Positions 52,092-62,551 are shown, numbered from the stretch's first letter. The stretch: DNA of 64,000 bases from Oharaeibacter diazotrophicus (GCF_004362745.1 NZ_SNXY01000009.1:310001-374000); one strand, 5' to 3'. Notes: a model not told the origin generated them from the sequence alone. Program-made: numbers and translations.

Positions 52092-53048
52092 TTGTCCCGA
52101 CCGGCCCTCACCGTCCTGCTCTGCGCGCCGCGCGGCTTCTGCGCCGGCGTCGACCGCGCCATCCAGATCGTCGACCTCGCGCTCGCGCGCTACGGCGCGC
52201 CGGTCTACGTGCGCCACGAGATCGTGCACAACAAATACGTGGTCGAGGAACTGCGCCGGAAGGGCGCGGTCTTCGTCGAGGAGCTCGACGAGATCCCCGA
52301 GACCGACCAGCCGGTGATCTTCTCCGCCCACGGCGTCGCCAAGGCGGTGCCGGCGGCGGCGAAGGCGCGCGACCTGTTCCACCTCGACGCCACCTGTCCG
52401 CTGGTCACCAAGGTGCACCGCGAGGCCGAGATCCACCACCGCAAGGGCCGCCACGTCGTGCTGATCGGCCACGCCGGCCATCCCGAGGTGATCGGCACCA
52501 TGGGCCAGCTGCCGGCGGGCGGCGTCAGCCTGATCGAGACGGTCGCCGACGTCGCCGCCCTCGACGTGCCCGCGGGCACGCCGCTCGCCTACACCACGCA
52601 GACCACCCTCTCCGTCGACGACACCCGCCAGATCGTGGAGGCGCTGACGGCGCGCTTCCCGGACATCGCGGCGCCGCACAAGGAGGACATCTGCTACGCC
52701 ACCACCAACCGCCAGGAGGCGGTCAAGGTGGTCGCGCCGCGGGTGGACGCGCTGCTGGTGGTCGGCGCGCCGAACTCGTCGAACTCGCAGCGGCTGCGCG
52801 AGGTGGCGGCGCGCGAGGGCTGCGAGCGTGCGTTCCTGATCCAGCGCGCCGCCGAGATCGACTGGGACGCGGTCGGCGAGATCCGCACCCTCGGCGTCAC
52901 CGCCGGGGCCTCGGCGCCCGAGGTGCTGGTCGAGGAAGTGATCGACGCCTTCGCCGCCCGTTACGACGTCACCGTCGAGACGGTGCGCACCGCCGACGAG
53001 ACCGTCGCCTTCAACCTCCCCCGCGAGCTGCGCCAGCCGGCCGCCTGA
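52092..53048 (+). CDS. ispH: 4-hydroxy-3-methylbut-2-enyl diphosphate reductase
   Basis: 318 residues with a TTG start at 52092 that gives the family length; an ATG at 52002 would add 30 unrelated residues. The three cluster cysteines are in [35 protein letters not shown] and [13 protein letters not shown], and the substrate-binding loops [20 protein letters not shown] and [13 protein letters not shown] are present. It makes IPP and DMAPP in the last step of the MEP pathway. It leads a run of four plus-strand genes with tight spacing. Confidence 0.95.
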   Translation: MSRPALTVLLCAPRGFCAGVDRAIQIVDLALARYGAPVYVRHEIVHNKYVVEELRRKGAVFVEELDEIPETDQPVIFSAHGVAKAVPAAAKARDLFHLDATCPLVTKVHREAEIHHRKGRHVVLIGHAGHPEVIGTMGQLPAGGVSLIETVADVAALDVPAGTPLAYTTQTTLSVDDTRQIVEALTARFPDIAAPHKEDICYATTNRQEAVKVVAPRVDALLVVGAPNSSNSQRLREVAAREGCERAFLIQRAAEIDWDAVGEIRTLGVTAGASAPEVLVEEVIDAFAARYDVTVETVRTADETVAFNLPRELRQPAA

Positions 53049-53070
53049 CCCGACGGATCCCACCAAGCCC

Positions 53071-54051
53071 ATGGCGGTCTACACCGAAATCACCGACGAC
53101 GACCTCGCCGGCTTCCTCGCCGGCTACGACCTCGGCCGGGCGCTGTCTTGCAAGGGCATCGCCGAGGGCGTCGAGAACTCGAACTACCTGCTGCGCACCG
53201 AGCGCGGCACCTTCATCCTGACGCTCTACGAGAAGCGCACCCGCGAGGAGGACCTGCCGTTCTTCCTCGGGCTGATGCAGCACCTCGCGGCGCGCGGCAT
53301 CACCTGCCCGCAGCCGGTGAAGGCGCGCGACGGCGGCGCGCTCGGTCGGATCGCCGGGCGGCCGGCGACCATCGTGACCTTCCTCGACGGCGTCTGGGTC
53401 AAGCGCCCGGGCGTCTCGCACTGCCGGCAGGTCGGCGAGGCGCTCGCCGCCCTGCACGACGCCGGCGCCGACTTCGCCATCCCGCGCGCCAACGCCCTCA
53501 CCGTCGGCGACTGGCGGCCGCTGTTCGAGCTGTCGAAGCCGCGCGCAGACGAGGTGCTGCCCGGCCTCGCCGCCGAGATCGAGGCCGAGCTCGACCATCT
53601 CGAGGCGCACTGGCCGCGGGACCTGCCGCGCGGCGTGATCCACGCCGACCTCTTCTGCGACAACGTCTTCTTCCTCGGCGGCCAGCTGTCCGGGCTGATC
53701 GACTTCTATTTCGCCTGCAACGACTTCCTCGCCTACGACCTCGCAATCTGCCTGAACGCGTGGTGCTTCGAGCCCGACCACGCCTTCAACGCCACCAAGG
53801 GCCGGGCGATGCTGTCGGGGTATCTGGCGAAGCGGCCGCTGTCGGAGGCCGAGACGGCGGCGCTGCCGCTGCTGGCGCGCGGCTCGGCGATGCGCTTCCT
53901 GCTCACCCGCCTCTACGACTGGCTGACGACGCCGGAGGGGGCGCTGGTGAAAAAGAAGGACCCGCTCGAATACCTGCGCAAGCTGCGCTTCCACCGCGGC
54001 GTCGCGTCGATCGCCGCCTACGGGCTACCGCCGGAGGACTACGCCATATGA
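53071..54051 (+). CDS. thrB: Homoserine kinase (ThrB, aminoglycoside phosphotransferase fold)
   Basis: 326 residues, ATG at 53071. This is the ThrB type with a choline kinase/APH fold found in alphaproteobacteria: [40 protein letters not shown], the catalytic [20 protein letters not shown] (HxDxxxxN) and [20 protein letters not shown]. It phosphorylates homoserine for threonine synthesis; thrC lies 5 kb away at 59154. The stop overlaps the rnhA start (ATGA). Confidence 0.94.
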   Translation: MAVYTEITDDDLAGFLAGYDLGRALSCKGIAEGVENSNYLLRTERGTFILTLYEKRTREEDLPFFLGLMQHLAARGITCPQPVKARDGGALGRIAGRPATIVTFLDGVWVKRPGVSHCRQVGEALAALHDAGADFAIPRANALTVGDWRPLFELSKPRADEVLPGLAAEIEAELDHLEAHWPRDLPRGVIHADLFCDNVFFLGGQLSGLIDFYFACNDFLAYDLAICLNAWCFEPDHAFNATKGRAMLSGYLAKRPLSEAETAALPLLARGSAMRFLLTRLYDWLTTPEGALVKKKDPLEYLRKLRFHRGVASIAAYGLPPEDYAI

Positions 54052-54533
54052 GCGCGACCGAGCCGGCCGAGGCTGCCGAACGGCGGGTGACCATCCACAC
54101 CGACGGCGCGTGCTCGGGCAATCCCGGCCCGGGCGGCTGGGGCGCGATCCTCGCCTACGGCGGCACCGAGAAGGAGCTCTGCGGCGGCGAGGCGCAGACC
54201 ACCAACAACCGCATGGAGCTGACCGCGGCCTGCGCGGCGCTGGAGGCGCTGAAGCGGCGCTGCGTCGTCGACCTGTGGACCGACAGCCAATACGTCAAGG
54301 GCGGCATCACCGGCTGGATCCACAGCTGGAAGCGCAACGGCTGGAAGACCGCCGACAAGAAGCCGGTCAAGAACGCCGACCTCTGGGAACGCCTCGAGGC
54401 CGCCCGCCAGCGCCACGACGTCACCTGGCACTGGGTCAAGGGCCACGCCGGCCACGACATGAACGAACGCGCCGACGCCCTCGCCCGCCAGGGCATGGCC
54501 CCCTTCCTGCCGCAACGACGGAGCGCCGGATGA
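54048..54533 (+). CDS. rnhA: Ribonuclease HI
   Basis: 161 residues, ATG at 54048 overlapping thrB. The catalytic DEDD set is visible: [20 protein letters not shown] (D), [13 protein letters not shown] (E), [18 protein letters not shown] (D) and [13 protein letters not shown] (D). It degrades RNA in RNA-DNA hybrids. thrB-rnhA coupling is common in Rhizobiales. Its stop overlaps the start of the following kinase gene (ATGA). Confidence 0.96.
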   Translation: MSATEPAEAAERRVTIHTDGACSGNPGPGGWGAILAYGGTEKELCGGEAQTTNNRMELTAACAALEALKRRCVVDLWTDSQYVKGGITGWIHSWKRNGWKTADKKPVKNADLWERLEAARQRHDVTWHWVKGHAGHDMNERADALARQGMAPFLPQRRSAG

Positions 54534-55453
54534 CCCTGACCGCCACACGGCCGATCCACCCCGGGGACGCGGCCGTGCGGTCGGTCCTGGTCGTCGCCAA
54601 TCCGGTCGCGGGCGGCTTCCGCTACCGCGCGCTGGAGCGCTTCGCCGGCCGGCTCGACGACCTCGGCATCCGCTGCGAAGTGGTGCTGACCCGCTACGCC
54701 GGCCACCTCACCGAGATCGCCCGCGGCCTCGACGGCCGCCACGACGCGCTGGTGGTCGGCGGCGGCGACGGCTCGATCAACGAGGCGGTCCAGGGGCTGG
54801 TGACGCTCGGCGCCGCGGCGCCAACGCTCGGCGTGCTGCCGTTCGGCACCGCCAACGTGCTCGCCCACGAACTCGCCCTGCCGTTCTCGCCGGTGGCGAT
54901 GGCCGACCTCGTGTCCGACGGCGCGACAGGGCCGCTGCACCTCGGCCGCGTCGGCGGCCGGCCCTTCGTGCTGATGGTCTCGGCCGGCTTCGACGGCGAC
55001 GTCGTCCACGCCGTCGACGCCGCCACCAAGCGGCGCTGGGGCAAGCTCGCCTATGCCGGCGCGGCGCTGCGGCTCGCGCTGGCGCGCCGGGGCCGCGACG
55101 TGGTGGTCGAGGCCGACGGCCGGCGCATCACCTGCCGGCTCGCGGTGGTGACGACGGCGCGCTTCTACGGCGGGCCGCTGACGATCACCCGCGCCACCCA
55201 CGCCACCCGGCCGGGACTGAGGCTGGTCACCCTCGCCGACGACGCGCCCGGCACGCTCGCCAAGGCGGCCGTCGCGCTCGGCCTCGGCCGGCTCGACCGC
55301 CTCGCGGGCGTGAGCGACGTTCCGGTCGAGAAGGTCCGCTTCCTCGGCGAGGGCATCCGCATGCAGGTCGACGGCGACCGCATGGACACCGACCACGGCC
55401 TCGTCGAGGCCGACCCGGTGCCGCTCCGCGTGTTCCGCCGCGAGGTCGACTGA
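54530..55453 (+). CDS. Diacylglycerol kinase / lipid kinase family protein
   Basis: 307 residues, ATG at 54530. The nucleotide-binding [14 protein letters not shown] motif, the preceding [19 protein letters not shown], and [20 protein letters not shown] are the DAGK catalytic-domain signatures. A C-terminal beta domain ends [20 protein letters not shown]. It probably phosphorylates a membrane lipid; diacylglycerol or a sphingoid-like base cannot be told apart. It forms the fourth gene of the ispH-thrB-rnhA unit. Confidence 0.88.
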   Translation: MTLTATRPIHPGDAAVRSVLVVANPVAGGFRYRALERFAGRLDDLGIRCEVVLTRYAGHLTEIARGLDGRHDALVVGGGDGSINEAVQGLVTLGAAAPTLGVLPFGTANVLAHELALPFSPVAMADLVSDGATGPLHLGRVGGRPFVLMVSAGFDGDVVHAVDAATKRRWGKLAYAGAALRLALARRGRDVVVEADGRRITCRLAVVTTARFYGGPLTITRATHATRPGLRLVTLADDAPGTLAKAAVALGLGRLDRLAGVSDVPVEKVRFLGEGIRMQVDGDRMDTDHGLVEADPVPLRVFRREVD

Positions 55454-55466
55454 CGAAGCGGCGGGG

Positions 55467-55494
55467 GCGAGGACCCGGCGTGCCGGGGCCTCGC
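55467..55494. terminator. Bidirectional terminator between the lipid kinase and peroxiredoxin genes
   Basis: GCGAGGACCCGGC (55467-55479) pairs with GCCGGGGCCTCGC (55482-55494) with one mismatch, in the 49-base gap between the convergent genes. Confidence 0.55.
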
Positions 55495-55502
55495 GTGCGG
55501 GA

Positions 55503-55985
55503 TCAGAGCTTCTCGATCACCGCGGCGGCGCCGGAGACGGTGGCCTGACCCGGGTTCTCCTCGATGTCGAGCGACTTCACGACGCCGTCCTCGACGATCA
55601 TGGCGTAGCGCTTGGAGCGGACGCCGAGGCCGCCGCCGGAGAGGTCGAGGTCGAGACCGGCGGCCGTGGTGAACTTGGCGGCGCCGTCGGCGAGGAACAG
55701 GATCTTGTCGCCGGCCTTGGTGGCCGCGGCCCAGGCGCCCATGACGTAGTGGTCGTTGACCGAGACCACGGCGATGGTGTCGACGCCCTTGGCCTTGATC
55801 GCCTCGGCGTTCTCCAGGTAGCCCGGCAGGTGGTTCATCGAGCAGGTCGGCGTGAAGGCGCCCGGCACGGCGAACAGCACGACCTTCTTGCCGGCGAAGA
55901 CGTCGTCGGTGGTCATCTCGGAGGTGCCGGCGTCGGTCTTGACCTTGAACGTGGCGGCGGGCAGGCGGTCACCGATGGCGATCAT
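55503..55985 (-). CDS. Peroxiredoxin, Prx5 type
   Basis: 160 residues from the ATG at 55985; AGGG lies 9 bases upstream of it, while the ATG three codons earlier has no usable site. The peroxidatic cysteine is in VVLFAVPGAFTPTCSMNHLP, and the thioredoxin fold with LSGGGLGVRSKRYAMIVEDG follows. It reduces hydrogen peroxide and organic peroxides, probably with glutathione/glutaredoxin. The peroxiredoxin, DsbD-like and YqgE genes form a neighbourhood also seen in other Rhizobiales. Confidence 0.92.
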   Translation of the reverse strand: MIAIGDRLPAATFKVKTDAGTSEMTTDDVFAGKKVVLFAVPGAFTPTCSMNHLPGYLENAEAIKAKGVDTIAVVSVNDHYVMGAWAAATKAGDKILFLADGAAKFTTAAGLDLDLSGGGLGVRSKRYAMIVEDGVVKSLDIEENPGQATVSGAAAVIEKL

Positions 55986-56122
55986 GAGGGACATCCCTGG
56001 TGGTATCTGGGGGGCGCGGGCGGACCGGGCGAGGTTCGCGCGCTCGAGGTGCAGGGCGTAGATAGGCGAAATCCCCTATGCCGTCGAGGCGGCGGCGGGC
56101 GAAACCGCACCCGCGGCCGCGT

Positions 56123-56947
56123 TCACGGCAGGCTGCGCAGCGCTTCCACAGAGCGGGCGCCGTCGGCGATCGTGAAGCGCAGCACCGCGCCGGACAGCGC
56201 CGCCTTCTTCGGGCGGCCGTCGAGTGCGACGGCGAACACCGCCCGGCCGTCGCCGGCCGAGACGCGCTCCGGCGGCGACAGGTACCAGCCGTCCGGTCCC
56301 TCGACAAAGAGATCGACGCGCTCGGCGTCGGCGGCGGCGAGCGTCACCGTCGCGCGGGCGTCCCTGCCCTCCCCCGCGACCTCGAGCGCGACCAGCCGCG
56401 GCGCGTCCGGCGCGGCTTCCGCCTCGGGCACCGGCACGCTCGCCCGCGCCGCCGCGATCGTCGCCGCGGCCGCCTCGTCGCGGGGTGCGGCGGGGTCGAG
56501 ATCGGCGGAGAACTCGGCGGTCGCCGGCACGCAGATGTCCTTGCAGTAGCCGTAGTTGAGGCGGACCGCGAGCCGGACCGGCGCCGCCGGATCCGCCGGC
56601 ACCACCCTGACCGGCAGCGTCACGTCGCCGTCGTAGACCACCGAGGTGCCGAAGCCGTCGAAGTAGCGCCCGGGCGCCGGCCACGCCACCTCGAAGGCGG
56701 CGACGTTCTCGCTCGCCGACCAGTCGAACACCGGCGGAACGCCGCTGTCGCCGGGGCTGCGCCAATAGGTGTGCCAGCCTTCCGGCAGCGCGATGCCGAC
56801 GCCGACGTCGTAGCCGCCGCGCCCGTCCGGACCGGCGACGGCGAGCGCCGTCCCGGGTTCGGGGATCGACGGCCCGGCCCGAGAGACGGTGACCGGAGAG
56901 AAGAGGACGAGGGCCGAGAGCGCGAGGCGGACGAAGGAACTGTTCAT
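56123..56947 (-). CDS. Exported DsbD N-terminal domain-like protein
   Basis: 274 residues, ATG at 56947. A signal peptide (RLALSALVLFSPVTVSRAGP) is followed by a beta-rich domain with GWHTYWRSPGDSGVPPVFDW, the Cys pair in NYGYCKDICVPATAEFSADL, and a second beta half with VDLFVEGPDGWYLSPPERVS. This is the DsbD-alpha (reduction-receiving) fold without the membrane part of DsbD. The CKDIC pair probably takes electrons for periplasmic cytochrome or disulfide reduction. That role is by family. Confidence 0.85.
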   Translation of the reverse strand: MNSSFVRLALSALVLFSPVTVSRAGPSIPEPGTALAVAGPDGRGGYDVGVGIALPEGWHTYWRSPGDSGVPPVFDWSASENVAAFEVAWPAPGRYFDGFGTSVVYDGDVTLPVRVVPADPAAPVRLAVRLNYGYCKDICVPATAEFSADLDPAAPRDEAAAATIAAARASVPVPEAEAAPDAPRLVALEVAGEGRDARATVTLAAADAERVDLFVEGPDGWYLSPPERVSAGDGRAVFAVALDGRPKKAALSGAVLRFTIADGARSVEALRSLP

Positions 56948-57084
56948 GACCCCATCCCTTGCCGCCGAACGGGCGGAATGGCGAGCGCCGTCGCCTTGAA
57001 AGCGTCGCTGCGACCGTCATATCTTCGTGAGGACGCAACGCGGGGGCGCGCAGTCGCGCCGGCCCGCCCCGGAGTGCAGGGCCC

Positions 57085-57678
57085 TTGTTCAGCGCGCGGA
57101 ACGGCTATCTGGACGGCCAACTCCTCATCGCCATGCCAGGGATCGAGGAGAGCGGGTTCGCACGCTCGGTGGTCTATCTCTGCGCCCACTCCGAGGACGG
57201 GGCGATGGGGCTGATCATCAACAAGCCGATGGCGCATCTGTCCTTCCGCGACCTCCTGGTGCAGCTCGACATCATCCCCGACGACGAGGCGATCCGCCTG
57301 CCGGCGCCCGCCGGCACGATGCGCGTCCACCGCGGCGGCCCGGTCGAGACCGGGCGGGGCTTCGTGCTGCACTCCTCCGACTATCATCTGGAGAACTCGA
57401 CGCTGCCGATCAACGACGAGATCTCGCTGACGGCGACGCTCGAGATCCTGAAGGCGATCGCCGACGGACGCGGGCCCGACCACGCCATCCTCGCCCTCGG
57501 CTACGCCGGCTGGGCGCCGGGCCAGCTCGAGAGCGAGATCCAGGCCAACGGCTGGCTCAACTGCGACGCCGACCCCGCCCTCCTGTTCGAGACCGACCTC
57601 GACGAACGCTACGGCCGCGCCCTCGCCAAGCTCGGCATCGACCCGGCCCTCCTCTCCACCGAGAGCGGCCACGCCTGA
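57085..57678 (+). CDS. YqgE/AlgH family protein
   Basis: 197 residues with a TTG start at 57085; AGGG lies nearby and no ATG is available. [60 protein letters not shown] and [20 protein letters not shown] are the DUF179 hallmarks. The function of YqgE/AlgH remains unclear; it has been linked to alginate regulation in pseudomonads. Divergent from the DsbD-like gene, with a 137-base shared promoter gap. Confidence 0.9.
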   Translation: MFSARNGYLDGQLLIAMPGIEESGFARSVVYLCAHSEDGAMGLIINKPMAHLSFRDLLVQLDIIPDDEAIRLPAPAGTMRVHRGGPVETGRGFVLHSSDYHLENSTLPINDEISLTATLEILKAIADGRGPDHAILALGYAGWAPGQLESEIQANGWLNCDADPALLFETDLDERYGRALAKLGIDPALLSTESGHA

Positions 57679-57794
57679 GGCGTCATTGTTTCGCGACATG
57701 AACCGTGGAATGCTGGGTCCATGATGTCCCGGCGGGGATCGCGGTGCGTGAACCGGTTCCCGCACGGACGCCTCGATCCGAACGAGGTGGGGCC

Positions 57795-59039
57795 ATGGTC
57801 GTTCGCTTCCTGGTTTTATTCGCCGCACTACTGGCTTTCGCGATTCCGGCGGCCGCGATCGGAAACGACCGCCTCTTCAAGGTCACGGGATACCAGGAAG
57901 TCCCCAGCGGCGAGATGGCTCCCCGCGCCTTGAAATTGCAGAACGGCAAGGTGCTGGTGCTGTGGATCGAACTCGATCCCGCACTGAGCAAAGATCTCGA
58001 CCCGGTCTACAGGGTCGTCGGCCGGATCTACGACCCGTCGCGCACCAGCTTCTCGGTGAAGCGGACCTACGTCGGTCAGAGGGTCAGAAAGGGCGAAGTG
58101 GTGTCACCGGCATGGGACGACAATACGTCCGCGGCGGCGGTACTCGCCGACGGCCGGGTCGTCGTCTGTTGGCTGCAGGCGGCGGAGTTAACCATTTCCG
58201 GCGGCGGATACTGCACGATCGTGACCGCCGGTGGCAGTTTCGTCCGCGAAGCCAGTTTCCGCGATCTCGGCATCGCTGGTGCCGGGCGCATCTTCGCGGT
58301 GACCAGAGGAACCCTCAATCTCTTCGTGCTGCCGGGCAGCAGCGACATCGTCCTGGTGCACCAGGGCGGGTGCCCGGCCGCGAAGAAGGCCACCGCCGTA
58401 TGCATCAGCCGTTTCGACGCCGCGATGGCCTCGAAGCGCTACACGCAGCCGATCGTCGATCGCGACGTCATTCGGTCGAGCCGCCCGTATTCGGCCGCCG
58501 CCCTACCGGACGGCAGGATAGCGCTGGCCTACAATTGGATGCCCGCGACGGACGTGTTCCAGCGTGCGGTGCGCGTCTTCGATCCGACCGCGAGGACGGT
58601 TTCCTGGGAGCGGGCGGTCGGGCGCCGGGAGAATTACGCCACGCCCTTCGAGATCGCGGCGACGACGAAGGACATCGTCGTCGCCTATCCCGCGTCCCAA
58701 GCGCCGTTCCCGATCAAGCGCATCCTCGTCGACAAGCTCTCGTTCGCCGGCGCGTCCTCGGGTCCGTTGGTGAAGTTCGACGGCAAAGACTCGTTTCCAC
58801 GAAGCCTGACGGCGCTCGCCGACGGTGCGGTGCTGCTCGCATCCTACTACAATCTCGTGACCCGCATCACCGGGACCACGATCGGCAACACGGTGAACTA
58901 CGCCGGGGAGGTTCGGAACCTTCTCCGCCCGCCCTCGGTGGTCCAGATCGACGACCGTTTGGCCATCGCCGTGTTCGACATGTCCGACGGCACCGGGAAC
59001 TACGCCGTGTGGGCGCGGCTCCTGCGTCTCGATCTCTGA
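57795..59039 (+). CDS. Secreted hypothetical protein, probable beta-propeller
   Basis: 414 residues from the ATG at 57795, with AGGTGG just upstream. A signal peptide (VVRFLVLFAALLAFAIPAAA) is followed by repeated segments of the type ALADGRVVVCWLQ, AALPDGRIALAYNWM and ALADGAVLLASYYNL, spaced about 70-120 residues apart, as in propeller blades. Four or more cysteines are present. Base composition is visibly less GC-rich than that of neighbouring genes and codon choice is more varied, so recent acquisition is possible. The family was not recognised. Confidence 0.7.
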   Translation: MVVRFLVLFAALLAFAIPAAAIGNDRLFKVTGYQEVPSGEMAPRALKLQNGKVLVLWIELDPALSKDLDPVYRVVGRIYDPSRTSFSVKRTYVGQRVRKGEVVSPAWDDNTSAAAVLADGRVVVCWLQAAELTISGGGYCTIVTAGGSFVREASFRDLGIAGAGRIFAVTRGTLNLFVLPGSSDIVLVHQGGCPAAKKATAVCISRFDAAMASKRYTQPIVDRDVIRSSRPYSAAALPDGRIALAYNWMPATDVFQRAVRVFDPTARTVSWERAVGRRENYATPFEIAATTKDIVVAYPASQAPFPIKRILVDKLSFAGASSGPLVKFDGKDSFPRSLTALADGAVLLASYYNLVTRITGTTIGNTVNYAGEVRNLLRPPSVVQIDDRLAIAVFDMSDGTGNYAVWARLLRLDL

Positions 59040-59153
59040 CGCGCCGTACCGTCACGCCCTTCGACGTCCTTGCCCGCGGCGCACGGCGCGGATACGGTCC
59101 CGCTTCTCGTTGGAGGCGCCGGGAACCGGCAGGGATCGGGACATCTCGAGATC

Positions 59154-60563
59154 GTGAGATACGTGAGCACGCGGGGCGTCGCACCGGCGCTGTCGTTTTC
59201 GGAGGTCGTCCTCGCCGGGCTCGCCCGCGACGGCGGGCTCTACGTGCCGGAGCGCTGGCCGACGCTGGATGCGGCCACCATCGCCTCCTTCGCCGGCAAG
59301 TCCTACGCCGACGTCGCGTTCCGGGTGATCGCGCCCTTCGTCGACGGCGACATCGCCGACGCCGACCTGAAGCGGATGATCGACGGCGCCTACGGCTCCG
59401 CCTTCCGCCACCCGGCGGTGACGCCACTGGTGCAGATCGCGCCGAACCACTTCCTCTTGGAGCTGTTCCACGGGCCGACGCTCGCCTTCAAGGACGTCGC
59501 CATGCAGCTGCTCGCCCGGCTGATGGACCACGTGCTGGGCGAACGCGGCGAGCGCGCCACCATCGTCGGCGCCACCTCCGGCGACACCGGCGGCGCGGCG
59601 ATCGAGGCCTTCCGCGGCCGCGACAACACCGACATCTTCATCCTGTTCCCGCACGGCCGCGTCTCGGACGTGCAGCGCCGGCAGATGACCACGGTGGCCG
59701 ACGGCAACGTCCACGCCGTCGCGCTCGAGGGCACCTTCGACGACTGTCAGGCGATCGTGAAGGCGCTGTTCAACCACCACGCCTTCCGCGACCGCGTCCG
59801 GCTCTCCGGCGTCAACTCGATCAACTGGGGCCGCATCGTCGCCCAGGTGGTCTACTACTTCGTCGCCGCGGTCGCGCTCGGCGCACCGGCGCGCACGATC
59901 GACTTCGTGGTGCCCACCGGCAACTTCGGCGACATCTTCGCCGGCTACGTCGCCAAGCGCATGGGCCTGCCGATCGGCCGGCTCGTCGTCGCCACCAACG
60001 TCAACGACATCTTGGTGCGCACGCTGGAGACCGGCCGCTACGAGGTCACCGGCGTCGTGCCGACGATCTCGCCGTCGATGGACATCCAGGTCTCCTCCAA
60101 CTTCGAGCGACTGCTGTTCGAGGCCTCCGGCCGCGACGGCGCCGCGGTGCGCGGCATGATGGACCGGCTCGCCCAGTCCGGCTCGTTCGCGCTGCCCGAG
60201 GCCGATCTCGCGTCGATCCGCGCCGAATTCGCGGCCGGCCGCGCCGACGAAGCGACCACGGCCGCCACGATCGCCCGGGTGCTCGGCGAGGCCGGTTACC
60301 TGCTCGATCCGCACACCGCCACCGGCGTCGCCGTGGCCGAGGCGGCGGGCATCGGCGACACCCCGGTGGTGACGCTCGCCACCGCCCATCCCGCCAAGTT
60401 CCCGGACGCCGTCGCCGCCGCGAGCGGCGTCCGTCCGCCTCTGCCGGCCTGGCTCGGGGACTTGATGGAGCGGGAGGAACGGCAGACCATTCAGGAAAAT
60501 GCGGCGGCGACGATCGAGCGGTTCGTCCTCGACACCGCCCGCGCCGCGCAGTCGGAGGCTTGA
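59154..60563 (+). CDS. thrC: Threonine synthase
   Basis: 469 residues, GTG start at 59154 (RYVSTRGVAPALSFSEVVLA). PLP lysine in FHGPTLAFKDVAMQLLARLM; GATSGDTGGAAIEAFRGRDN is the phosphate-binding loop and VPTGNFGDIFAGYVAKRMGL binds the cofactor. It converts O-phosphohomoserine to threonine, following ThrB (53071-54051). It begins the conserved run thrC, M16 peptidase, GNAT, EAL protein. Confidence 0.96.
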   Translation: MRYVSTRGVAPALSFSEVVLAGLARDGGLYVPERWPTLDAATIASFAGKSYADVAFRVIAPFVDGDIADADLKRMIDGAYGSAFRHPAVTPLVQIAPNHFLLELFHGPTLAFKDVAMQLLARLMDHVLGERGERATIVGATSGDTGGAAIEAFRGRDNTDIFILFPHGRVSDVQRRQMTTVADGNVHAVALEGTFDDCQAIVKALFNHHAFRDRVRLSGVNSINWGRIVAQVVYYFVAAVALGAPARTIDFVVPTGNFGDIFAGYVAKRMGLPIGRLVVATNVNDILVRTLETGRYEVTGVVPTISPSMDIQVSSNFERLLFEASGRDGAAVRGMMDRLAQSGSFALPEADLASIRAEFAAGRADEATTAATIARVLGEAGYLLDPHTATGVAVAEAAGIGDTPVVTLATAHPAKFPDAVAAASGVRPPLPAWLGDLMEREERQTIQENAAATIERFVLDTARAAQSEA

Positions 60564-60570
60564 GGGCGAG

Positions 60571-61845
60571 ATGGCGGTCGACGTCACGGAACTCGACAAC
60601 GGGGTCACCGTCGTCACCCACGGCATGTCCCACCTCGCCTCGACCGCCCTCGGCGTCTGGGTGTCGGCGGGCTCGCGGTCGGAGGACGTCGCCGAGAACG
60701 GCATCTCGCACCTGCTCGAGCACATGGCCTTCAAGGGCACGCGCCGGCGCTCGGCCAAGGCGATCGCCGAGGAGATCGAGAACGTCGGCGGCGAGGTCAA
60801 CGCCGCCACCTCGGTCGAGAGCACCAGCTACTACGCCCGCGTGCTCGCCGGCGACGTGCCGCTCGCGCTCGACATCCTCGCGGACATCCTGCAGGATTCG
60901 GTCTTCGATCCCGACGAACTCGATCGCGAGAAGCACGTGATCGGCCAGGAGATCGGCGCCGCGCTCGACACGCCCGAGGACCTCGTCTTCGACCTCTTTC
61001 AGGGGGCCGCCTTCCCGGACCAGCCGATCGGCCGGCCGATCCTCGGCTCGGTCGACACCGTCAAGAGCTTCTCCGACGACGCGCTCCGGCGCTATCTCGG
61101 CAAGCACTACACCGGCCCGCGCACGGTGATCGCCGCCGCCGGCAAGGTCGAGCACCGCCGGTTGGTGCGTCTCGCCCGCGAGAAATTCGAGCGCTTCTCC
61201 GCCGACCCGGCCGCGCCCGAGCCCGAGGCACGCTACGCCGGCGGCGAGAAGCGCGAGGAGCGCGACCTGATGGAGGCCCAGATCGTACTGGGCTTCCCGG
61301 GTGCCTCCTACCACGCCGACGACTACACCACCGCGCAGATCGCCTCCTCGGTGCTCGGCGGTGGCATGTCCTCGCGGCTGTTCCAGGAGGTCCGCGAGAA
61401 GCGCGGCCTGTGCTACTCGATCTACTCGTTCCACTGGGGCTTCCGCGACACCGGCCTGTTCGGCATCTCCGCCGCCACCGGCGAGCAGGACGTCGCCGCC
61501 CTGGTCGAGACCACGCTCGACGAGGTCGAGGCGACGATCGCGAGCGTCGGCGAGGCCGAGGTCGCCCGCGCCAAGGCGCAGCTGCGCGCCGGTCTCCTGA
61601 TGACGCTCGAGAGCCCCGCCGCCCGCGCCGGCCAGATCGCGCGCCAGATCATGTTCCACGGCCGGCCGCTGCCGCTCGACGAGCTGGTCGCGCGCATCGA
61701 GGCGGTCGGGACGCGCGACGTCGCCGACTTCCTCGCCCGGATGGTCGCCGGCGCGCCGACCCTGGCGTCGATCGGCCCGATCGCGGACGTGCCGTCCCGG
61801 GAGGCCGTCGCGAGCCGCCTCGGCTCGTCGGCTCGGGTGGCGTGA
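60571..61845 (+). CDS. M16 family zinc peptidase (processing-peptidase-like)
   Basis: 424 residues, ATG at 60571, 7 bases after thrC. The inverse zinc motif is HLLEHMAFKG (HxxEH), with the third ligand glutamate in EEIENVGGEVNAATSVEST. The C-terminal half has FQEVREKRGLCYSIYSFHWG, the R/Y substrate-binding pair of the M16B subfamily. It resembles mitochondrial processing peptidase beta and the bacterial PqqL/YmxG type. Physiological substrates are unknown. The stop overlaps the next start (GTGA). Confidence 0.93.
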   Translation: MAVDVTELDNGVTVVTHGMSHLASTALGVWVSAGSRSEDVAENGISHLLEHMAFKGTRRRSAKAIAEEIENVGGEVNAATSVESTSYYARVLAGDVPLALDILADILQDSVFDPDELDREKHVIGQEIGAALDTPEDLVFDLFQGAAFPDQPIGRPILGSVDTVKSFSDDALRRYLGKHYTGPRTVIAAAGKVEHRRLVRLAREKFERFSADPAAPEPEARYAGGEKREERDLMEAQIVLGFPGASYHADDYTTAQIASSVLGGGMSSRLFQEVREKRGLCYSIYSFHWGFRDTGLFGISAATGEQDVAALVETTLDEVEATIASVGEAEVARAKAQLRAGLLMTLESPAARAGQIARQIMFHGRPLPLDELVARIEAVGTRDVADFLARMVAGAPTLASIGPIADVPSREAVASRLGSSARVA

Positions 61846-62477
61846 CGCTGTTCCGCGCCGTCGCGGGCGATCCCGGTCCGGTCCTGCCGGGCGCGCGGAT
61901 CCTGCTGCGGCCGCCGACGATGGCGGATTTTCCGGCCTGGGCCGAGCTGCGCGAGGAGAGCCGGCGATTCCTCGCGCCCTGGGAGCCGACCTGGCCGGCC
62001 GACGACCTCACCCGCACCGCGTTCAAGCGGCGGATCAAGCGCTATCACCGCGAGATCCGCGACGAGGCGGGGCTGCCGCTGTTTCTGATCCGGCGTGCCG
62101 ACGACCGCCTGCTCGGCGGCCTGACGCTGTCGAACATCCGCCGCGGCGTCACCCAGAGCTGCTCGCTCGGCTACTGGATGGGCGAGCGTTTCGCCGGCCA
62201 GGGCTACATGGGGGAGGCGGTGGCGCTGGTGATCCCGCACGTGTTCACGGCGATGCGGCTGCATCGGATCGAGGCGGCGTCGATGCCGACCAACGCCCGC
62301 TCGATCCGGCTCCTCGAAAAGGCCGGATTCGCCCGCGAAGGCTTCGCCCGGCAGTATCTCCTGATCGACGGCCGTTGGCAGGACCACGTCCTGTTCGGCC
62401 TCGTCGCCGACGAGGCGGCCGGTCGCGGGCCGGCCGGGGCCGGTGCCGCAGGGGAACGCCCCCTCGGGATCTTGTGA
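61842..62477 (+). CDS. GNAT N-acetyltransferase, RimJ/RimL type
   Basis: 211 residues, GTG at 61842 overlapping the M16 gene. ARILLRPPTMADFPAWAELR, RRADDRLLGGLTLSNIRRGV, SCSLGYWMGERFAGQGYMGE (acetyl-CoA loop) and IEAASMPTNARSIRLLEKAG are RimJ/RimL signatures. It acetylates protein N-termini, perhaps ribosomal S5 as for RimJ. This gene is constant in the thrC neighbourhood of Rhizobiales. Confidence 0.9.
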   Translation: MTLFRAVAGDPGPVLPGARILLRPPTMADFPAWAELREESRRFLAPWEPTWPADDLTRTAFKRRIKRYHREIRDEAGLPLFLIRRADDRLLGGLTLSNIRRGVTQSCSLGYWMGERFAGQGYMGEAVALVIPHVFTAMRLHRIEAASMPTNARSIRLLEKAGFAREGFARQYLLIDGRWQDHVLFGLVADEAAGRGPAGAGAAGERPLGIL

Positions 62478-62551
62478 AAATTCGAGATTCCTTCCAAGAC
62501 AATTCGCGCGGACGCCTCGACCCCGGGCGCTCGTCGCCCGGAGAGACGTCG

